From Paracoccaceae bacterium (GTDB lineage: Bacteria; Pseudomonadota; Alphaproteobacteria; Rhodobacterales; Rhodobacteraceae), in contig JANSYL010000005.1 of the NCBI GenBank assembly GCA_024742455.1, positions 62,001 to 126,000 of the forward strand: 64,000 bases of DNA. Reading direction: 5' to 3'. The notes below the pieces were generated by a model. That model worked only from the letters and a program-made list of their open reading frames with translations. It had not been told where the DNA came from and ran no database searches. Positions 1 through 9,099 of this stretch are shown here, one piece after another. How positions within the stretch are numbered: the first letter of the stretch is position 1; every line of letters starts with the position of its first letter. Made by a program: the position numbers and the translations under genes.

Positions 1-1
1 T

Positions 2-814
2 TTCGTATCGAACATCCCATTCTACGGGCTGGCCGTCTGCTGCACCGACCATGCCGAGGTGCAGGCGCTGGTGGGCCGGATCACCGACCGCCGCGTCGTG
101 ACCTTCGGGTTCAACGCGCAGGCGGATGTGCGGGCGGTGAACCTGACCTACAAGGCGGGTGTCGCCCATTTCGATATCGCGCTGCAGGCCGAAGGGCAGG
201 TGATCGAGGGCTGCACCCTGCCGATGCCGGGGGATCATAACGTGTCGAACGCCCTGGCCGCCGTCGCGGTCGCGCGGCATCTGGGGATGAAGGCCGCCGA
301 AATCCGCGAGGCGCTGGCCGGATTCAAGGGCGTCAACCGGCGTTTCACAAAGGTGGGCGAGGTCGGCGGCATCACGATCATCGACGATTACGGCCACCAC
401 CCGGTGGAAATCGCCGCCGTTCTCAAGGCCGCGCGGCAGGCGATCGGGGCCGAATCCGGGGCGCGCGTGATCGCTGTGCATCAGCCGCATCGCTATTCGC
501 GGCTGCATTCCCTGTTCGAAGATTTCTGCGCCTGTTTCAACGAGGCCGATGTCGTGGCCATCGGCGAGGTTTATGCCGCGGGCGAAGACCCGATCCCCGG
601 CGCCAGCCGCGATGACCTGGTGGCTGGCCTGATCCGCCACGGCCACCGTCACGCCCGCGCTATCGTCAGCGAGGATGACCTGGAACGCCTTGTCCGCGAA
701 CAGGCGCGGCCCGGCGACATGGTGGTCTGCCTCGGGGCGGGCACGATCAGCGCCTGGGCGCATGGGTTGCCGGGGCGCCTGCAGGATCTGGAGACGCAGG
801 TTGCCGCCTCCTGA
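2..814 (+). CDS. murC: UDP-N-acetylmuramate--L-alanine ligase (MurC), 3' part only
   Basis: C-terminal 270 codons of MurC; the gene enters from the left edge, open from base 2, and the true start lies outside. MurC is the cytoplasmic ATP-dependent ligase that adds L-alanine to UDP-MurNAc. The visible part begins with the central-domain segment [18 protein letters not shown] and holds the MurC hallmarks [22 protein letters not shown], the [11 protein letters not shown] segment at the start of the C-terminal domain, and HQPHRYSRL. The end [10 protein letters not shown] is typical. It is first in the dcw series; its normal follower murB is displaced by four inserted small or membrane genes. The family assignment is secure; only the ATP-binding N-terminal half is missing. 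Confidence 0.95.
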   Translation, partial: FVSNIPFYGLAVCCTDHAEVQALVGRITDRRVVTFGFNAQADVRAVNLTYKAGVAHFDIALQAEGQVIEGCTLPMPGDHNVSNALAAVAVARHLGMKAAEIREALAGFKGVNRRFTKVGEVGGITIIDDYGHHPVEIAAVLKAARQAIGAESGARVIAVHQPHRYSRLHSLFEDFCACFNEADVVAIGEVYAAGEDPIPGASRDDLVAGLIRHGHRHARAIVSEDDLERLVREQARPGDMVVCLGAGTISAWAHGLPGRLQDLETQVAAS

Positions 815-824
815 CGCCGCCACC

Positions 825-2045
825 ATGCCCGGGCTGCGCCGGGCGCTCGGTCTGCCGCTGGTTCTGGCCTATGGCGTGGGTGTGATGGTTGGTGCCGGCA
901 TCTACGTGCTGGTCGGCGCGGTGGCGGCGGAGGCGGGGCACCTGGCCTGGCTGGCCTTCGCCATCGCCGGGATCGTGGCCGCGCCAACGGCGCTGAGCTT
1001 TGCCGAATTGTCCGCCCGCATCCCCGAGGCCGGGGGCGCCGCCGCCTATATCCGCGCAGCCTTCGACAGCCCGGCCCTGTCGGTCGTGGCGGGGGTGGCG
1101 ATCGTGCTGGCGGGCACCGTTTCGGCGGCTGCCGTGCTGCGCGGGGGCGTGGGATATCTGGGCGTGCTGGTGCCCGCACCCGACTGGGCGATGATCCTGA
1201 CCATCGGCGCGGCGCTGAGCGCGCTGGCGGTCTGGGGCGTGGTCGAAAGCCTGAGCTTCGCGGCGGTCCTGACCGTGATCGAAGTGGCGGGGCTGGTGCT
1301 GATCGTGGTCTCGGGCCTGATGGCGGAGCCGGTGGCCGCGGGCGTCGTGCTGGAGGGCGGCGCGCAGGGCGGCGCGCAGGGCGGGGCACAGGGCGCGGTG
1401 GCGCTGGGTGGCCTGCTGGCTGCGGCGGCGCTGGCCTTTTTCGCCTTCATCGGGTTCGAGGATATCGTCAACCTGGCCGAGGAAACCCGGGACCCTGCCC
1501 GCACCATCCCCCGGGCCGTGGTCGGTGCGCTGATCCTTGTCAGCGTGATCTATGCCGCCGTCGCCTATGCCGCCACGCGGGCCGTGACGGCGCAGGATCT
1601 GGCCGCCAGCGAACAGCCGCTGGCGCTGGTCTGGCAGGCCGGTTTCGGGCAGGGCGTCGCCATCCTGACGCTGATCGCGGTCGCCGCCGCGCTGAACGGG
1701 GTTCTGGCGCAGATCGTCATGGCGGCCCGCGTTCTGTTCGGCCTCGCCCGGTCGAGCGCGGTCTTCGCCCCTTTCGCCCATGCCCATCCGCGGTTCGGCA
1801 CCCCGGCGCTGGCGACGCTCTTGGTGGGTGCGGCGATGATCGCCGCCGCCTTCGTGTTGCCGGTCGCCACCCTCGCCGGGGTCGCGGCCCTGGTGCTGCT
1901 GGCGGTCTTCATCGGGGTCAACATGGCCCTTCTGCGCCTGAAACGCCGGCCCGGCCGCGCGCCGTTCCATGTGCCGGTGGCGGTGCCCGTCTTCGGTGTG
2001 GTGGCCTCGGGCGCGGCGTTCCTGTTCGCCTTGTCGGGGGGATGA
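825..2045 (+). CDS. APC-family amino acid permease
   Basis: Predicted inner-membrane transporter of 406 residues from the ATG at 825, eleven bases after the murC stop. The start of TM1, LAYGVGVMVGAGIYVLVG, is the broken-helix motif of amino acid/polyamine/organocation (APC) permeases. FAELSARIPEAGGAAAY and FAFIGFEDIVNLAEETRDP match later conserved segments of the cationic amino acid or YfnA-like branch. About eleven or twelve hydrophobic segments are present. A cytoplasmic or periplasmic loop near residues 178-189 carries three GGAQ units from a 12-bp tandem repeat. An in-frame opening extends upstream into murC but does not look like protein, so 825 is preferred. The substrate cannot be told. 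It is unusual to find a permease inside the dcw cluster. Confidence 0.85.
   Translation: MPGLRRALGLPLVLAYGVGVMVGAGIYVLVGAVAAEAGHLAWLAFAIAGIVAAPTALSFAELSARIPEAGGAAAYIRAAFDSPALSVVAGVAIVLAGTVSAAAVLRGGVGYLGVLVPAPDWAMILTIGAALSALAVWGVVESLSFAAVLTVIEVAGLVLIVVSGLMAEPVAAGVVLEGGAQGGAQGGAQGAVALGGLLAAAALAFFAFIGFEDIVNLAEETRDPARTIPRAVVGALILVSVIYAAVAYAATRAVTAQDLAASEQPLALVWQAGFGQGVAILTLIAVAAALNGVLAQIVMAARVLFGLARSSAVFAPFAHAHPRFGTPALATLLVGAAMIAAAFVLPVATLAGVAALVLLAVFIGVNMALLRLKRRPGRAPFHVPVAVPVFGVVASGAAFLFALSGG
1356..1391 (+). repeat. Three tandem 12-bp units inside the permease gene
   Basis: Two exact copies of GGCGGCGCGCAG and a third imperfect copy run in frame and encode GGAQGGAQGGAQ between two transmembrane segments. 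Such a run can change copy number by slipped-strand replication, lengthening a loop by four residues at a time without shifting the frame. Confidence 0.85.
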
Positions 2046-2046
2046 C

Positions 2047-2298
2047 ATGGCCCTGTCGCTGATCCTCGCCTGTGTCTGGGTGATCGCCGCCGCCATCGTG
2101 TCGATGCTGCCGATGCGGTTTCAATACCTGCCCGGCGTGACGCTGTTGATCCTTGCCATCCCGCTGGCGGTTTTCGTGGCGATGGAGGTGGGTGTGCTCT
2201 GGGTGCTGGCGGTGATCTTCGCGGTGCTGTCGATGTTCCGCCGCCCGCTTTACTACATCGCCAGACGCCTGGTCGCGCGGGTGCGGGGGAAGGTGTGA
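2047..2298 (+). CDS. Small membrane protein, DUF2484-like (first copy)
   Basis: An 83-residue protein with three hydrophobic segments and a basic tail (RRLVARVRGKV). It starts with an ATG one base after the permease stop. From memory it resembles DUF2484 proteins found next to murB in Rhodobacteraceae, which share the opening LxLACxWVxAAxxxxxLPMR seen here and an SMFRRPLYY-type segment near the end. Its function is unknown; the location suggests some link with peptidoglycan precursor synthesis or division. Its stop overlaps the start of a paralogue, so the pair is probably translationally coupled. Confidence 0.7.
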   Translation: MALSLILACVWVIAAAIVSMLPMRFQYLPGVTLLILAIPLAVFVAMEVGVLWVLAVIFAVLSMFRRPLYYIARRLVARVRGKV

Positions 2299-2552
2299 TG
2301 CCTGTCTCGCTGACGCTGGTCTGTCTCTGGGTTGTGGCCGCCGGACTTGCCGGGGCCCTGCCGCGCCGGTTTCACTGGCCCTGCGCCTGGGGGCTGGTCG
2401 TTGCCGGCATCCCGCTTCTGGGGTTCGTGACGTTGCAGGCCGGGCCGGTCTGGGGGCTTGTCGCGCTGGCCTGCGGGGCGTCGGTGCTGCGCTGGCCGTT
2501 GCGGCGGTTCGGCCAGCGGCTGCGCCGCGCCCTTGACCGGCCGCCGGGCTGA
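2298..2552 (+). CDS. Small membrane protein, DUF2484-like (second copy)
   Basis: An 84-residue membrane protein sharing layout with the gene before it: LTLVCLWVVAAGLAGALPRR at the N-terminus, two further hydrophobic segments and a final Arg-rich tail. The ATG at 2298 overlaps the previous stop in TGATG; an in-frame GTG lies at 2295. The similarity (L-x-L-x-C-x-W-V-x-A-A, then L-P-x-R) points to a tandem duplication followed by divergence. No catalytic residues are apparent. Its function is unknown. Confidence 0.65.
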   Translation: MPVSLTLVCLWVVAAGLAGALPRRFHWPCAWGLVVAGIPLLGFVTLQAGPVWGLVALACGASVLRWPLRRFGQRLRRALDRPPG

Positions 2553-2564
2553 ACGGGGGCGGTG

Positions 2565-2852
2565 ATGATCTTTTGGCTTGCGGGCATGATCGGGGGCGGG
2601 GTCGGAGCGGTCCTCGGGGCCACCCGGCGGTGGCGGCTCGCGGGCCTGGCGGTGCTGGTGGTGATCGTGCTGACCGTGGCGGCGATGGCCGCTCTGGCCG
2701 GTCTGCTGCCCGGACCCGGGGCCATGATCTGGCCGGTGATCGTTCTGACCGGGCTGGCCGCGCTGGCCGGGGTTCTGGCGGGCCTGGTCCTGGGATGGGC
2801 GGGCGGCATGGTCTGGCGCGCGCGGCGCGGTCGCGCTAATCCCGACGCATGA
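2565..2852 (+). CDS. Small hydrophobic membrane protein
   Basis: Predicted 95-residue protein with about three transmembrane segments (near residues 3-18, 25-45 and 55-80) and a basic C-terminus ([12 protein letters not shown]). Two starts, GTG at 2562 and ATG at 2565, are equivalent. The stop overlaps the murB start as ATGA, so it is probably in the same operon and coupled to murB. I recognise no family. It could be a partner of the DUF2484-like pair or simply a lineage-specific small membrane protein. Confidence 0.6.
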   Translation: MIFWLAGMIGGGVGAVLGATRRWRLAGLAVLVVIVLTVAAMAALAGLLPGPGAMIWPVIVLTGLAALAGVLAGLVLGWAGGMVWRARRGRANPDA

Positions 2853-3766
2853 GCGACCTGCCTAACCCGCGCGGCATTCTGACACCCGACCGGCCCCTGG
2901 CCGACCTGACCTGGCTGCGCGTCGGCGGTCCGGCGGACTGGCTGTTCCAGCCCGCCGATGCCGATGATCTGGCGCGCTTTCTTGCCGCGCTCGATGCGTC
3001 GGTGCCGGTATTTCCGATGGGCGTGGGGTCGAACCTGATCGTGCGCGATGGCGGGCTGCCGGGTGTCGTGATCCGGCTGGGCCGGGGGTTCAATGCCATC
3101 GAGATCGCGGGCGACCGCGTGACCGCCGGGGCCGCCGCGCTCGATGCCCATGTCGCGCGCCGCGCGGCCGAGGCGGGGCTGGACCTGACCTTTCTGCGCA
3201 CGATCCCCGGGTCGGTCGGCGGGGCGCTTCGCATGAATGCGGGGTGCTATGGCACCTATGTCGCCGACCGGTTTGAAAACGCCACGCTGATCCTGCGCGA
3301 CGGGACGCAGCGGACCATCACGGCGGGCGATGTCGGCTTTGCCTATCGGCAGACCGATCTTCCCGCCGACGCGGTCATCACCTCGGTCACCTTCCGCGCC
3401 CCCGGGGGCGATCCGGAAACGCTGGCCGCCGTGATGGCCGACCAACTGGCCAAACGCGACGCCACGCAGCCCACGAAAGACCGCTCTGCCGGGTCGACCT
3501 TTCGCAATCCGGCGGGGTTTTCCTCGAACGGGCGGGCCGATGACACGCATGAGCTGAAGGCCTGGAAGGTGATCGACGAGGCAGGGATGCGCGGCGCAAG
3601 GCTGGGCGGGGCGCAGATGTCCGAGAAACATTCGAATTTCCTGATCAATACCGGCACCGCCACCGCCGCCGATCTTGAGGACCTGGGCGAGGCGGTGCGA
3701 AAAAAGGTTTTCGAAACGCAAGGCATTACGCTAGAATGGGAAATCATGCGCATCGGCAGACGCTGA
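2849..3766 (+). CDS. murB: UDP-N-acetylenolpyruvoylglucosamine reductase (MurB)
   Basis: Cytoplasmic FAD enzyme of 305 residues that uses NADPH to reduce UDP-GlcNAc-enolpyruvate to UDP-MurNAc. The FAD-binding part shows [25 protein letters not shown] (residues 57-69) and [19 protein letters not shown]. The catalytic serine lies in AGSTFRNP (Ser216), and [11 protein letters not shown] and the final glutamate-bearing LEWEIMRIG complete the substrate domain. The GSTFRNP form and the moderate length fit the shorter MurB type usual in alphaproteobacteria. The ATG overlaps the previous stop. Next genes ddl and ftsQ follow on the same strand. Confidence 0.96.
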   Translation: MSDLPNPRGILTPDRPLADLTWLRVGGPADWLFQPADADDLARFLAALDASVPVFPMGVGSNLIVRDGGLPGVVIRLGRGFNAIEIAGDRVTAGAAALDAHVARRAAEAGLDLTFLRTIPGSVGGALRMNAGCYGTYVADRFENATLILRDGTQRTITAGDVGFAYRQTDLPADAVITSVTFRAPGGDPETLAAVMADQLAKRDATQPTKDRSAGSTFRNPAGFSSNGRADDTHELKAWKVIDEAGMRGARLGGAQMSEKHSNFLINTGTATAADLEDLGEAVRKKVFETQGITLEWEIMRIGRR

Positions 3767-3864
3767 GCGTGTGGCCCGGATCACCCGGGCGCAACAACAA
3801 GCGGGACAACCCGCAATGCTGACCGGGCAGCTCATAAGCCCGGCGGCTGAACGAGGCAAAAACG

Positions 3865-4800
3865 GTGGCAGGTTCGGGCAGAAGCTCCCCCCGTGTAGCT
3901 GTTTTGATGGGTGGCCCCTCGGCCGAGCGCGAGGTGTCCTTGTCCACCGGGCGGGAATGCGCCCGGGCGCTGCGCGGAGAAGGGTTCGAGGTGATCGAGG
4001 TCGATGCCGGCCACGATCTGGCCACGCGTCTGGCCGACGCCGCCCCCGATGTCTGTTTCAACGCGCTGCATGGCCGCTGGGGTGAGGATGGCTGCGTGCA
4101 GGGCATTCTGGAATGGCTGCGCATCCCCTATACCCATTCCGGTGTTCTGGCCTCGGCGCTGGCGATGGACAAGACCCGCGCCAAGGATGTCTACCGCGCC
4201 CATGGCCTGCCCGTGGCCGACAGCGTGCTGGCCCCGAAAGCGGATGTGATGGCGCGGCACGTGATGGTGCCGCCCTATGTCGTCAAACCCAACAGCGAAG
4301 GCTCGTCGGTGGGCGTCTACCTGGTCACCGACGGGGCCAACACGCCGCCGCGCCTGGCCGACACGATGCCCGACATCGTGATGGTCGAGGCGATGGTGCC
4401 GGGGCGCGAACTGACCGTGTCGGTCATGGGCGACGGCCCGGATGCGCCCGGCGCGCTGACGGTCACCGATATCCTGACCGATGGCTGGTATGATTACGAC
4501 GCCAAGTACAAACCCGGCGGCTCGCGCCATGTGCTGCCCGCCGAGCTGCCGAAACCGATCTTTGACGCCTGCATGGACATGGCCGGCGCGGCCCATGCCG
4601 CGCTTGGCTGCAGGGGTGTCAGCCGCACCGATTTCCGCTGGGACGAGGACAGGGGGCTGGCCGGTCTGATCGTGCTTGAGACCAACACCCAGCCCGGCAT
4701 GACGCCCACCTCGCTGACGCCCGAACAGGCCGAGCATTGCGGCACATCCTTCGGCGCGCTGTGCCGCTGGCTTGTGGAGGATGCGTCATGCGACCGCTGA
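3865..4800 (+). CDS. ddl: D-alanine--D-alanine ligase
   Basis: ATP-grasp ligase of 311 residues that makes D-Ala-D-Ala for the peptidoglycan stem. The family opening VAVLMGGPSAEREVSLSTG, FNALHGRWGEDGCVQG, YTHSGVLASALAMDK, the ATP-grasp lysine in YVVKPNSEGSSVGVY, the sugar-free YDYDAKY loop and the metal-binding end ETNTQPGMTPTSL are all present. The chosen start is the GTG at 3865; no good ATG lies before the conserved VAVLMGG. A 98-bp gap separates it from murB and contains a weak six-pair hairpin (3774-3790). The 3' end overlaps ftsQ by 13 bases, typical of dcw clusters. Confidence 0.95.
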   Translation: MAGSGRSSPRVAVLMGGPSAEREVSLSTGRECARALRGEGFEVIEVDAGHDLATRLADAAPDVCFNALHGRWGEDGCVQGILEWLRIPYTHSGVLASALAMDKTRAKDVYRAHGLPVADSVLAPKADVMARHVMVPPYVVKPNSEGSSVGVYLVTDGANTPPRLADTMPDIVMVEAMVPGRELTVSVMGDGPDAPGALTVTDILTDGWYDYDAKYKPGGSRHVLPAELPKPIFDACMDMAGAAHAALGCRGVSRTDFRWDEDRGLAGLIVLETNTQPGMTPTSLTPEQAEHCGTSFGALCRWLVEDASCDR

Positions 4801-5681
4801 TGCGCCGCCGCGCCCCCGATCCCGCACCCTCGCGCCTGACCTACCGGGCGCAGCGGCTGTGGCTGACGCCGATCTTCCGCAAGATGCTGCGGGTGGGTCT
4901 GCCGTCGTTCACGCTGGTCCTGGTGGCGGGCAGTTTCCTGGCCGATCCGGCCACGCAGCAGCGGGTGATCGACAGCCTGGCCGAAACTCGGCGCGAGATC
5001 GAGGACCGGCCCGAGTTCCGCGTCACCGTGCTGGGCATCACCGGCGCGGGCCCCGTTGTCACCGAAGAGGTGCGCGGCGCGCTGGCGCTGGACCTGCCGC
5101 TGTCCTCCTTCGACATCGACCTTGCCGCGCTGCGCGCCCGCGTCGAGGCCCTGCCTGCCGTGGCCTCGGCCGATCTGCGCATCCGCTCCGGCGGCTATCT
5201 GTCGGTTGGGGTCGTGGAACGGGTGCCCGCCTTCATCTGGCAGACCCGGGGCGGCCCCGTTCTGATCGATGCCGGGGGGCAGTTCATCGCCAGTCTCGAC
5301 GCCCGCCCCGACACGCCGCCCCTGCCGCTGATCGGCGGCGACGGGGCGGACCGTGTCACCGCCGAGGCGGCCCGGCTTTTTGCCACCGCCGCCCCCCTTG
5401 GCCCGCGCCTGCGCGGCCTTGTGCGGATGGGCGAGCGGCGATGGGACGTGGTGCTGGTCGATGACCGGCGCATCCTTCTGCCCGAAACCGGGGCCGTGGC
5501 TGCGCTTGACCGCGCGCTGGCCCTGCATGAGGCGACCGAGCTTTTCGACCGGGATGTCGCGCGCATCGACCTGCGCAATCCCGACCGATTGACCGTGCAA
5601 CTGACGCCCGAAGCGGTCGGGGCCTTGCGGGCCCTGCGCGCCGAGCAGGGGGTGCAATCAAGCGGAGAGCAAAGCGGATGA
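4788..5681 (+). CDS. ftsQ: Cell division protein FtsQ
   Basis: Bitopic division protein of 297 residues: a basic cytoplasmic N-terminus, one transmembrane helix about residues 34-52, then a periplasmic POTRA domain and beta domain. The POTRA start FRVTVLGITGAGPVVTEEV and LSSFDIDLAALRARVEALP are characteristic, as is VVERVPAFIWQ. FtsQ links early and late divisome proteins through FtsB/FtsL. The start ATG at 4788 follows a good GGAGG and sits inside the end of ddl; the stop overlaps the ftsA ATG. Placement between ddl and ftsA makes the call secure despite low family conservation. Confidence 0.93.
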   Translation: MRPLMRRRAPDPAPSRLTYRAQRLWLTPIFRKMLRVGLPSFTLVLVAGSFLADPATQQRVIDSLAETRREIEDRPEFRVTVLGITGAGPVVTEEVRGALALDLPLSSFDIDLAALRARVEALPAVASADLRIRSGGYLSVGVVERVPAFIWQTRGGPVLIDAGGQFIASLDARPDTPPLPLIGGDGADRVTAEAARLFATAAPLGPRLRGLVRMGERRWDVVLVDDRRILLPETGAVAALDRALALHEATELFDRDVARIDLRNPDRLTVQLTPEAVGALRALRAEQGVQSSGEQSG

Positions 5682-7012
5682 GTATGCTGTATCACGCGCA
5701 GCGCGCGATGCGGGCGAAACGGCAGGAGGCGATCCGGCGGGGCGTGATCGCCATCCTCGATATCGGCACCTTCAAGATCTCCTGCCTGGTGCTGCGCTTC
5801 GACAATCCCGACGAGGAGATTGCATCCGACGCCATCGGCACCCTTGCCGGACAATCGAATTTCCGTGTCATCGGCGCCGCCACCACGCGGTCGCGCGGTG
5901 TGAAATTCGGCGAGATCGACAGCTGCCAGGAGGCCGAGCGTTCGATCCGCACCGCCGTGCAGGCGGCCCAGAAGATGGCCCAGACCCGGGTCGATCACGT
6001 CATCGTCTCGATCGCCGGGGGGCGGCCCCGCAGCTACGGGCTCGATGGCAAGGTGGCGCTGAGCTCGGGCACGGTCGACGATATCGACGTGGCCAATGCG
6101 CTGGCCGCCTGCGAGGTGCCCGACCTGGGCCAGGGGCGCGATGTGCTGCATGCGCAGCCGGTCAATTTCGCGCTGGATCACCGGTCGGGGCTGACCGATC
6201 CGCGCGGCCATGTGGGCCATGACCTGTCGGTGGACATGCATCTGCTGGCCATCGACCACGCCGCCATCGAGACGCTACTTTACTGCGTCAAACGCTGTGA
6301 TCTGGAACTGGCGGGGCTGGCCTCGGCCGGGTATGTCGCGGGCATTTCCAGCCTTGTCGAGGACGAACAGGAACTGGGTGCGGCCTGCATCGACATGGGC
6401 GGCGGCGCTACCAGCCTGTCGATCTTCATGAAAAAGCACATGATCTTCGCCGATACCGTGCGCATGGGCGGCGACCATGTGACCGGCGATATCAGCCAGG
6501 GCCTGCAGATCCCCACGGTGCATGCCGAACGCATCAAGACCCGGTTCGGGGGCGTGATCGCCACCGGCATGGATGACCGCGAAATCATCGAGCTGCAGGG
6601 CGATACCGGCGACTGGAACCATGACCGCCGCACCATCAGCCGTGCCGAACTGATCGGGGTGATGCGCCCGAGGGTCGAGGAGATCCTCGAAGAGGTGCGC
6701 GTGCGCCTGGATGCCGCCGGGTTCGACCATCTGCCGTCGCAGCGGATCGTGCTGACCGGCGGGGCCAGCCAGGTTCCGGGCCTCGACGGGCTGGCCTCGC
6801 GCATCCTGGGCAACCAGGTCCGGCTCGGACGCCCGCTCAGGGTGCAGGGCCTGCCGCAATCGACCTGCGGGCCCGCGTTTTCGGCCTGTGTCGGCCTCGC
6901 GCTGTTCGCGGCGCATCCCCAGGACGAATGGTGGGATTTCGAAACCCCCGCCGACCGCTACCCCGCGCGCAGCCTCAAGCGCGCGGTGAAATGGTTCCGC
7001 GACAACTGGTGA
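5678..7012 (+). CDS. ftsA: Cell division protein FtsA
   Basis: Actin-like ATPase of 444 residues that tethers FtsZ to the inner membrane. It shows the phosphate-1 motif AILDIGTFKISCLV, the FtsA-specific 1C region with VDHVIVSIAGG, the phosphate-2 segment CIDMGGGATSLSIF, the GGDHVTGDIS loop, the adenosine motif IVLTGGASQVPGL and the C-terminal amphipathic membrane-targeting end (residues about 425-444, RSLKRAVKWFRDNW). Start ATG at 5678 overlaps the ftsQ stop. A 210-bp gap before ftsZ could hold a promoter, but I see no convincing -35/-10 pair there. Confidence 0.96.
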   Translation: MSMLYHAQRAMRAKRQEAIRRGVIAILDIGTFKISCLVLRFDNPDEEIASDAIGTLAGQSNFRVIGAATTRSRGVKFGEIDSCQEAERSIRTAVQAAQKMAQTRVDHVIVSIAGGRPRSYGLDGKVALSSGTVDDIDVANALAACEVPDLGQGRDVLHAQPVNFALDHRSGLTDPRGHVGHDLSVDMHLLAIDHAAIETLLYCVKRCDLELAGLASAGYVAGISSLVEDEQELGAACIDMGGGATSLSIFMKKHMIFADTVRMGGDHVTGDISQGLQIPTVHAERIKTRFGGVIATGMDDREIIELQGDTGDWNHDRRTISRAELIGVMRPRVEEILEEVRVRLDAAGFDHLPSQRIVLTGGASQVPGLDGLASRILGNQVRLGRPLRVQGLPQSTCGPAFSACVGLALFAAHPQDEWWDFETPADRYPARSLKRAVKWFRDNW

Positions 7013-7222
7013 CCGCCCCATCTTGTGGTGCCGTGAAGATACATGGGTGCAGCCTGTGAAACCCCGCCATATTTTGGGCACATTTCACACTTTTTGCGTG
7101 ACGATGGCAGGGGAAGCGGTTAGCATCGGACAAAACATGAGGCAGTGCGGTCAACCGGCACAAGATCGGGGCCAGAAGAACAGTCGGCCGAAAACGGTCG
7201 CGATAGACAGGCGGACAGAGCA

Positions 7223-8809
7223 ATGACACTCAACTTGACCATGCCCGACGGCAAGACCGAACTGAAGCCGCGGATCACCGTGTTCGGTGTCGGTGGGGCA
7301 GGGGGCAATGCCGTCAACAACATGATCGACCAGGCGTTGGAAGGCTGCGAATTCGTCGTCGCCAATACCGACAGCCAGGCGCTGGCGCAAAGCCGGGCGC
7401 ATTCCAAGATCCAGATCGGCGCACGCGTGACCGAGGGGCTTGGCGCCGGGGCGAAACCCGCCGTCGGCGCATCGGCAGCCGAAGAGTCGATCGAGGATAT
7501 CGTCGATCACCTGGCCGGCGCGCATATGGCCTTCATCACCGCCGGCATGGGCGGTGGCACCGGCACCGGCGCGGCCCCGATCATCGCGCAGGCCGCGCGG
7601 GAGCTTGGCGTTCTGACCGTGGGCGTCGTCACCAAGCCGTTCCAGTTCGAAGGCATCAAGCGGATGCGCCAGGCCGAGGAAGGCATCGAGGCGCTGCAGA
7701 AGGTCGTCGATACCCTGATCATCATTCCCAACCAGAACCTGTTCCGGCTGGCCAATGAAAAGACCACCTTCGCCGAAGCCTTCGCGCTGGCCGATGACGT
7801 TCTGTACCAGGGCGTCAAGGGCGTGACCGACCTGATGGTGCGGCCCGGCCTGATCAACCTCGACTTCGCCGATGTGCGCGCCGTCATGAACGAGATGGGC
7901 AAGGCGATGATGGGCACGGGCGAGGCCGAAGGCGACGACCGGGCGCTGAAAGCCTCGGAAAAGGCCATCGCCAATCCGCTTCTGGACGAGATCAGCCTGA
8001 ACGGCGCACGCGGCGTTCTGATCAACGTGACCGGCGGCTTCGACCTGACGCTGTTCGAACTGGACGAGGCCGCGAACCGTATCCGCGAGGAAGTCGACCC
8101 CGAGGCCAATATCATCGTGGGCTCGACACTGGACCCCTCGATGGAAGGTGTGATGCGCGTCAGTGTCGTGGCAACCGGCATCGATATCGCCGCGACGCAA
8201 TCCGAACCGGTGCCGCAGGCCGCATCGTCACTGGCCGCCGTGGCACGGGCGGTTCCCGCGCCCCCCGCGGTTGAGCCCGACACCATCGAAGACGTCGAGC
8301 CGACGCTGTTTTCGGAAATGCTGTCCGATGATCCGGTCGAGGATGATTATTTCGACGAGGCCGCCATCGATGACGTGCCGCCGCCTGCCTATCGTGCGCC
8401 CGAGCGTCCCGCGCCCGAGCCGCATCTGCTGCGCGAGCCCGAATTCGACGCCGAGCCAATTTCCGAGCGGGAACGCGAATACATAGCGCCGCGCCCGGTG
8501 CCGCCCGGCACCCCCACGCCCGAGGCGCTGGCGCGCCTGCGCGCCGCGATCAACAAGGATGTCGCAAGCCCTGCGGCCCCCGCCCGGCCGCAGCCCGCTG
8601 CCCCGGCCCCCGCCGCCGATGCCGGGAAATCGCGTTTCGGGATCAATTCGCTGATCAACCGGATGACCGGCCAGGCCGAGGACGGACCGTCGCCCGTCGA
8701 ACGGCGCCAGCCGCCGATGTCGCAGCCCGTGGCCTATGACGACGAACCGGTGGACCCTGATCAGGAACGCATCGAAATCCCCGCCTTCCTGCGCCGCCAG
8801 GCGAACTGA
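7223..8809 (+). CDS. ftsZ: Cell division GTPase FtsZ
   Basis: Tubulin-like GTPase of 528 residues forming the Z ring. The core (about residues 15-325) has [15 protein letters not shown], the tubulin signature [12 protein letters not shown] at 109-120, and the T7 catalytic loop in [12 protein letters not shown] very long Pro/Ala/acidic linker of roughly 180 residues follows, as in other Rhodobacterales, ending with the conserved tail [12 protein letters not shown] that binds FtsA and other partners. The ATG at 7223 is preferred over an upstream in-frame opening at 7145, because family similarity begins at MTLNL. A strong intrinsic terminator lies 24 bases after the stop. Confidence 0.97.
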   Translation: MTLNLTMPDGKTELKPRITVFGVGGAGGNAVNNMIDQALEGCEFVVANTDSQALAQSRAHSKIQIGARVTEGLGAGAKPAVGASAAEESIEDIVDHLAGAHMAFITAGMGGGTGTGAAPIIAQAARELGVLTVGVVTKPFQFEGIKRMRQAEEGIEALQKVVDTLIIIPNQNLFRLANEKTTFAEAFALADDVLYQGVKGVTDLMVRPGLINLDFADVRAVMNEMGKAMMGTGEAEGDDRALKASEKAIANPLLDEISLNGARGVLINVTGGFDLTLFELDEAANRIREEVDPEANIIVGSTLDPSMEGVMRVSVVATGIDIAATQSEPVPQAASSLAAVARAVPAPPAVEPDTIEDVEPTLFSEMLSDDPVEDDYFDEAAIDDVPPPAYRAPERPAPEPHLLREPEFDAEPISEREREYIAPRPVPPGTPTPEALARLRAAINKDVASPAAPARPQPAAPAPAADAGKSRFGINSLINRMTGQAEDGPSPVERRQPPMSQPVAYDDEPVDPDQERIEIPAFLRRQAN

Positions 8810-8832
8810 GCGGTCACTAGAAACGCCTGAAG

Positions 8833-8862
8833 GGCCGGCCCCGCGCCGGCCTTTTTCTTTTT
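8833..8862 (+). terminator. Rho-independent terminator after ftsZ
   Basis: Seven-pair GC stem GGCCGGC/GCCGGCC (8833-8839 with 8845-8851), five-base loop, then TTTTT and a further T-rich stretch. It closes the dcw transcription unit, so lpxC needs its own promoter in the roughly 240 bases downstream. Confidence 0.85.
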
Positions 8863-9099
8863 GTTTTCCGCAACATGATGACCTGACCGCACGGTTTCGG
8901 CGATTCTCTGCCGACCCATGGGGGCTTTGTTGCAACACGTCATAAAGGTTGAATTGTCACTTCCCCGCCGCCCCGATACCCCGAATGCGGGGACAGCGAT
9001 GAACCGCCACCAGGCATCGCTCGAAGAACAAAGAACTGGGGTATGCCACGGCCGGGACGAACACCGGCACTGCAGCAAGCGGATGGGGATGTAGAACCG

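Noticed and set aside
649-2096. Long Arg/Pro- or His/Gln/Arg-rich open frames on the minus strand opposite murC and the permease
   Set aside because: They mirror high-GC coding sequence on the plus strand, have the biased composition of shadow frames, and lack recognisable motifs or ribosome sites.
3771-4085. Open frame between murB and ddl running into ddl in another frame
   Set aside because: Its second half is the shadow of ddl; the first part has no family motif and the GTG start lacks a ribosome site.
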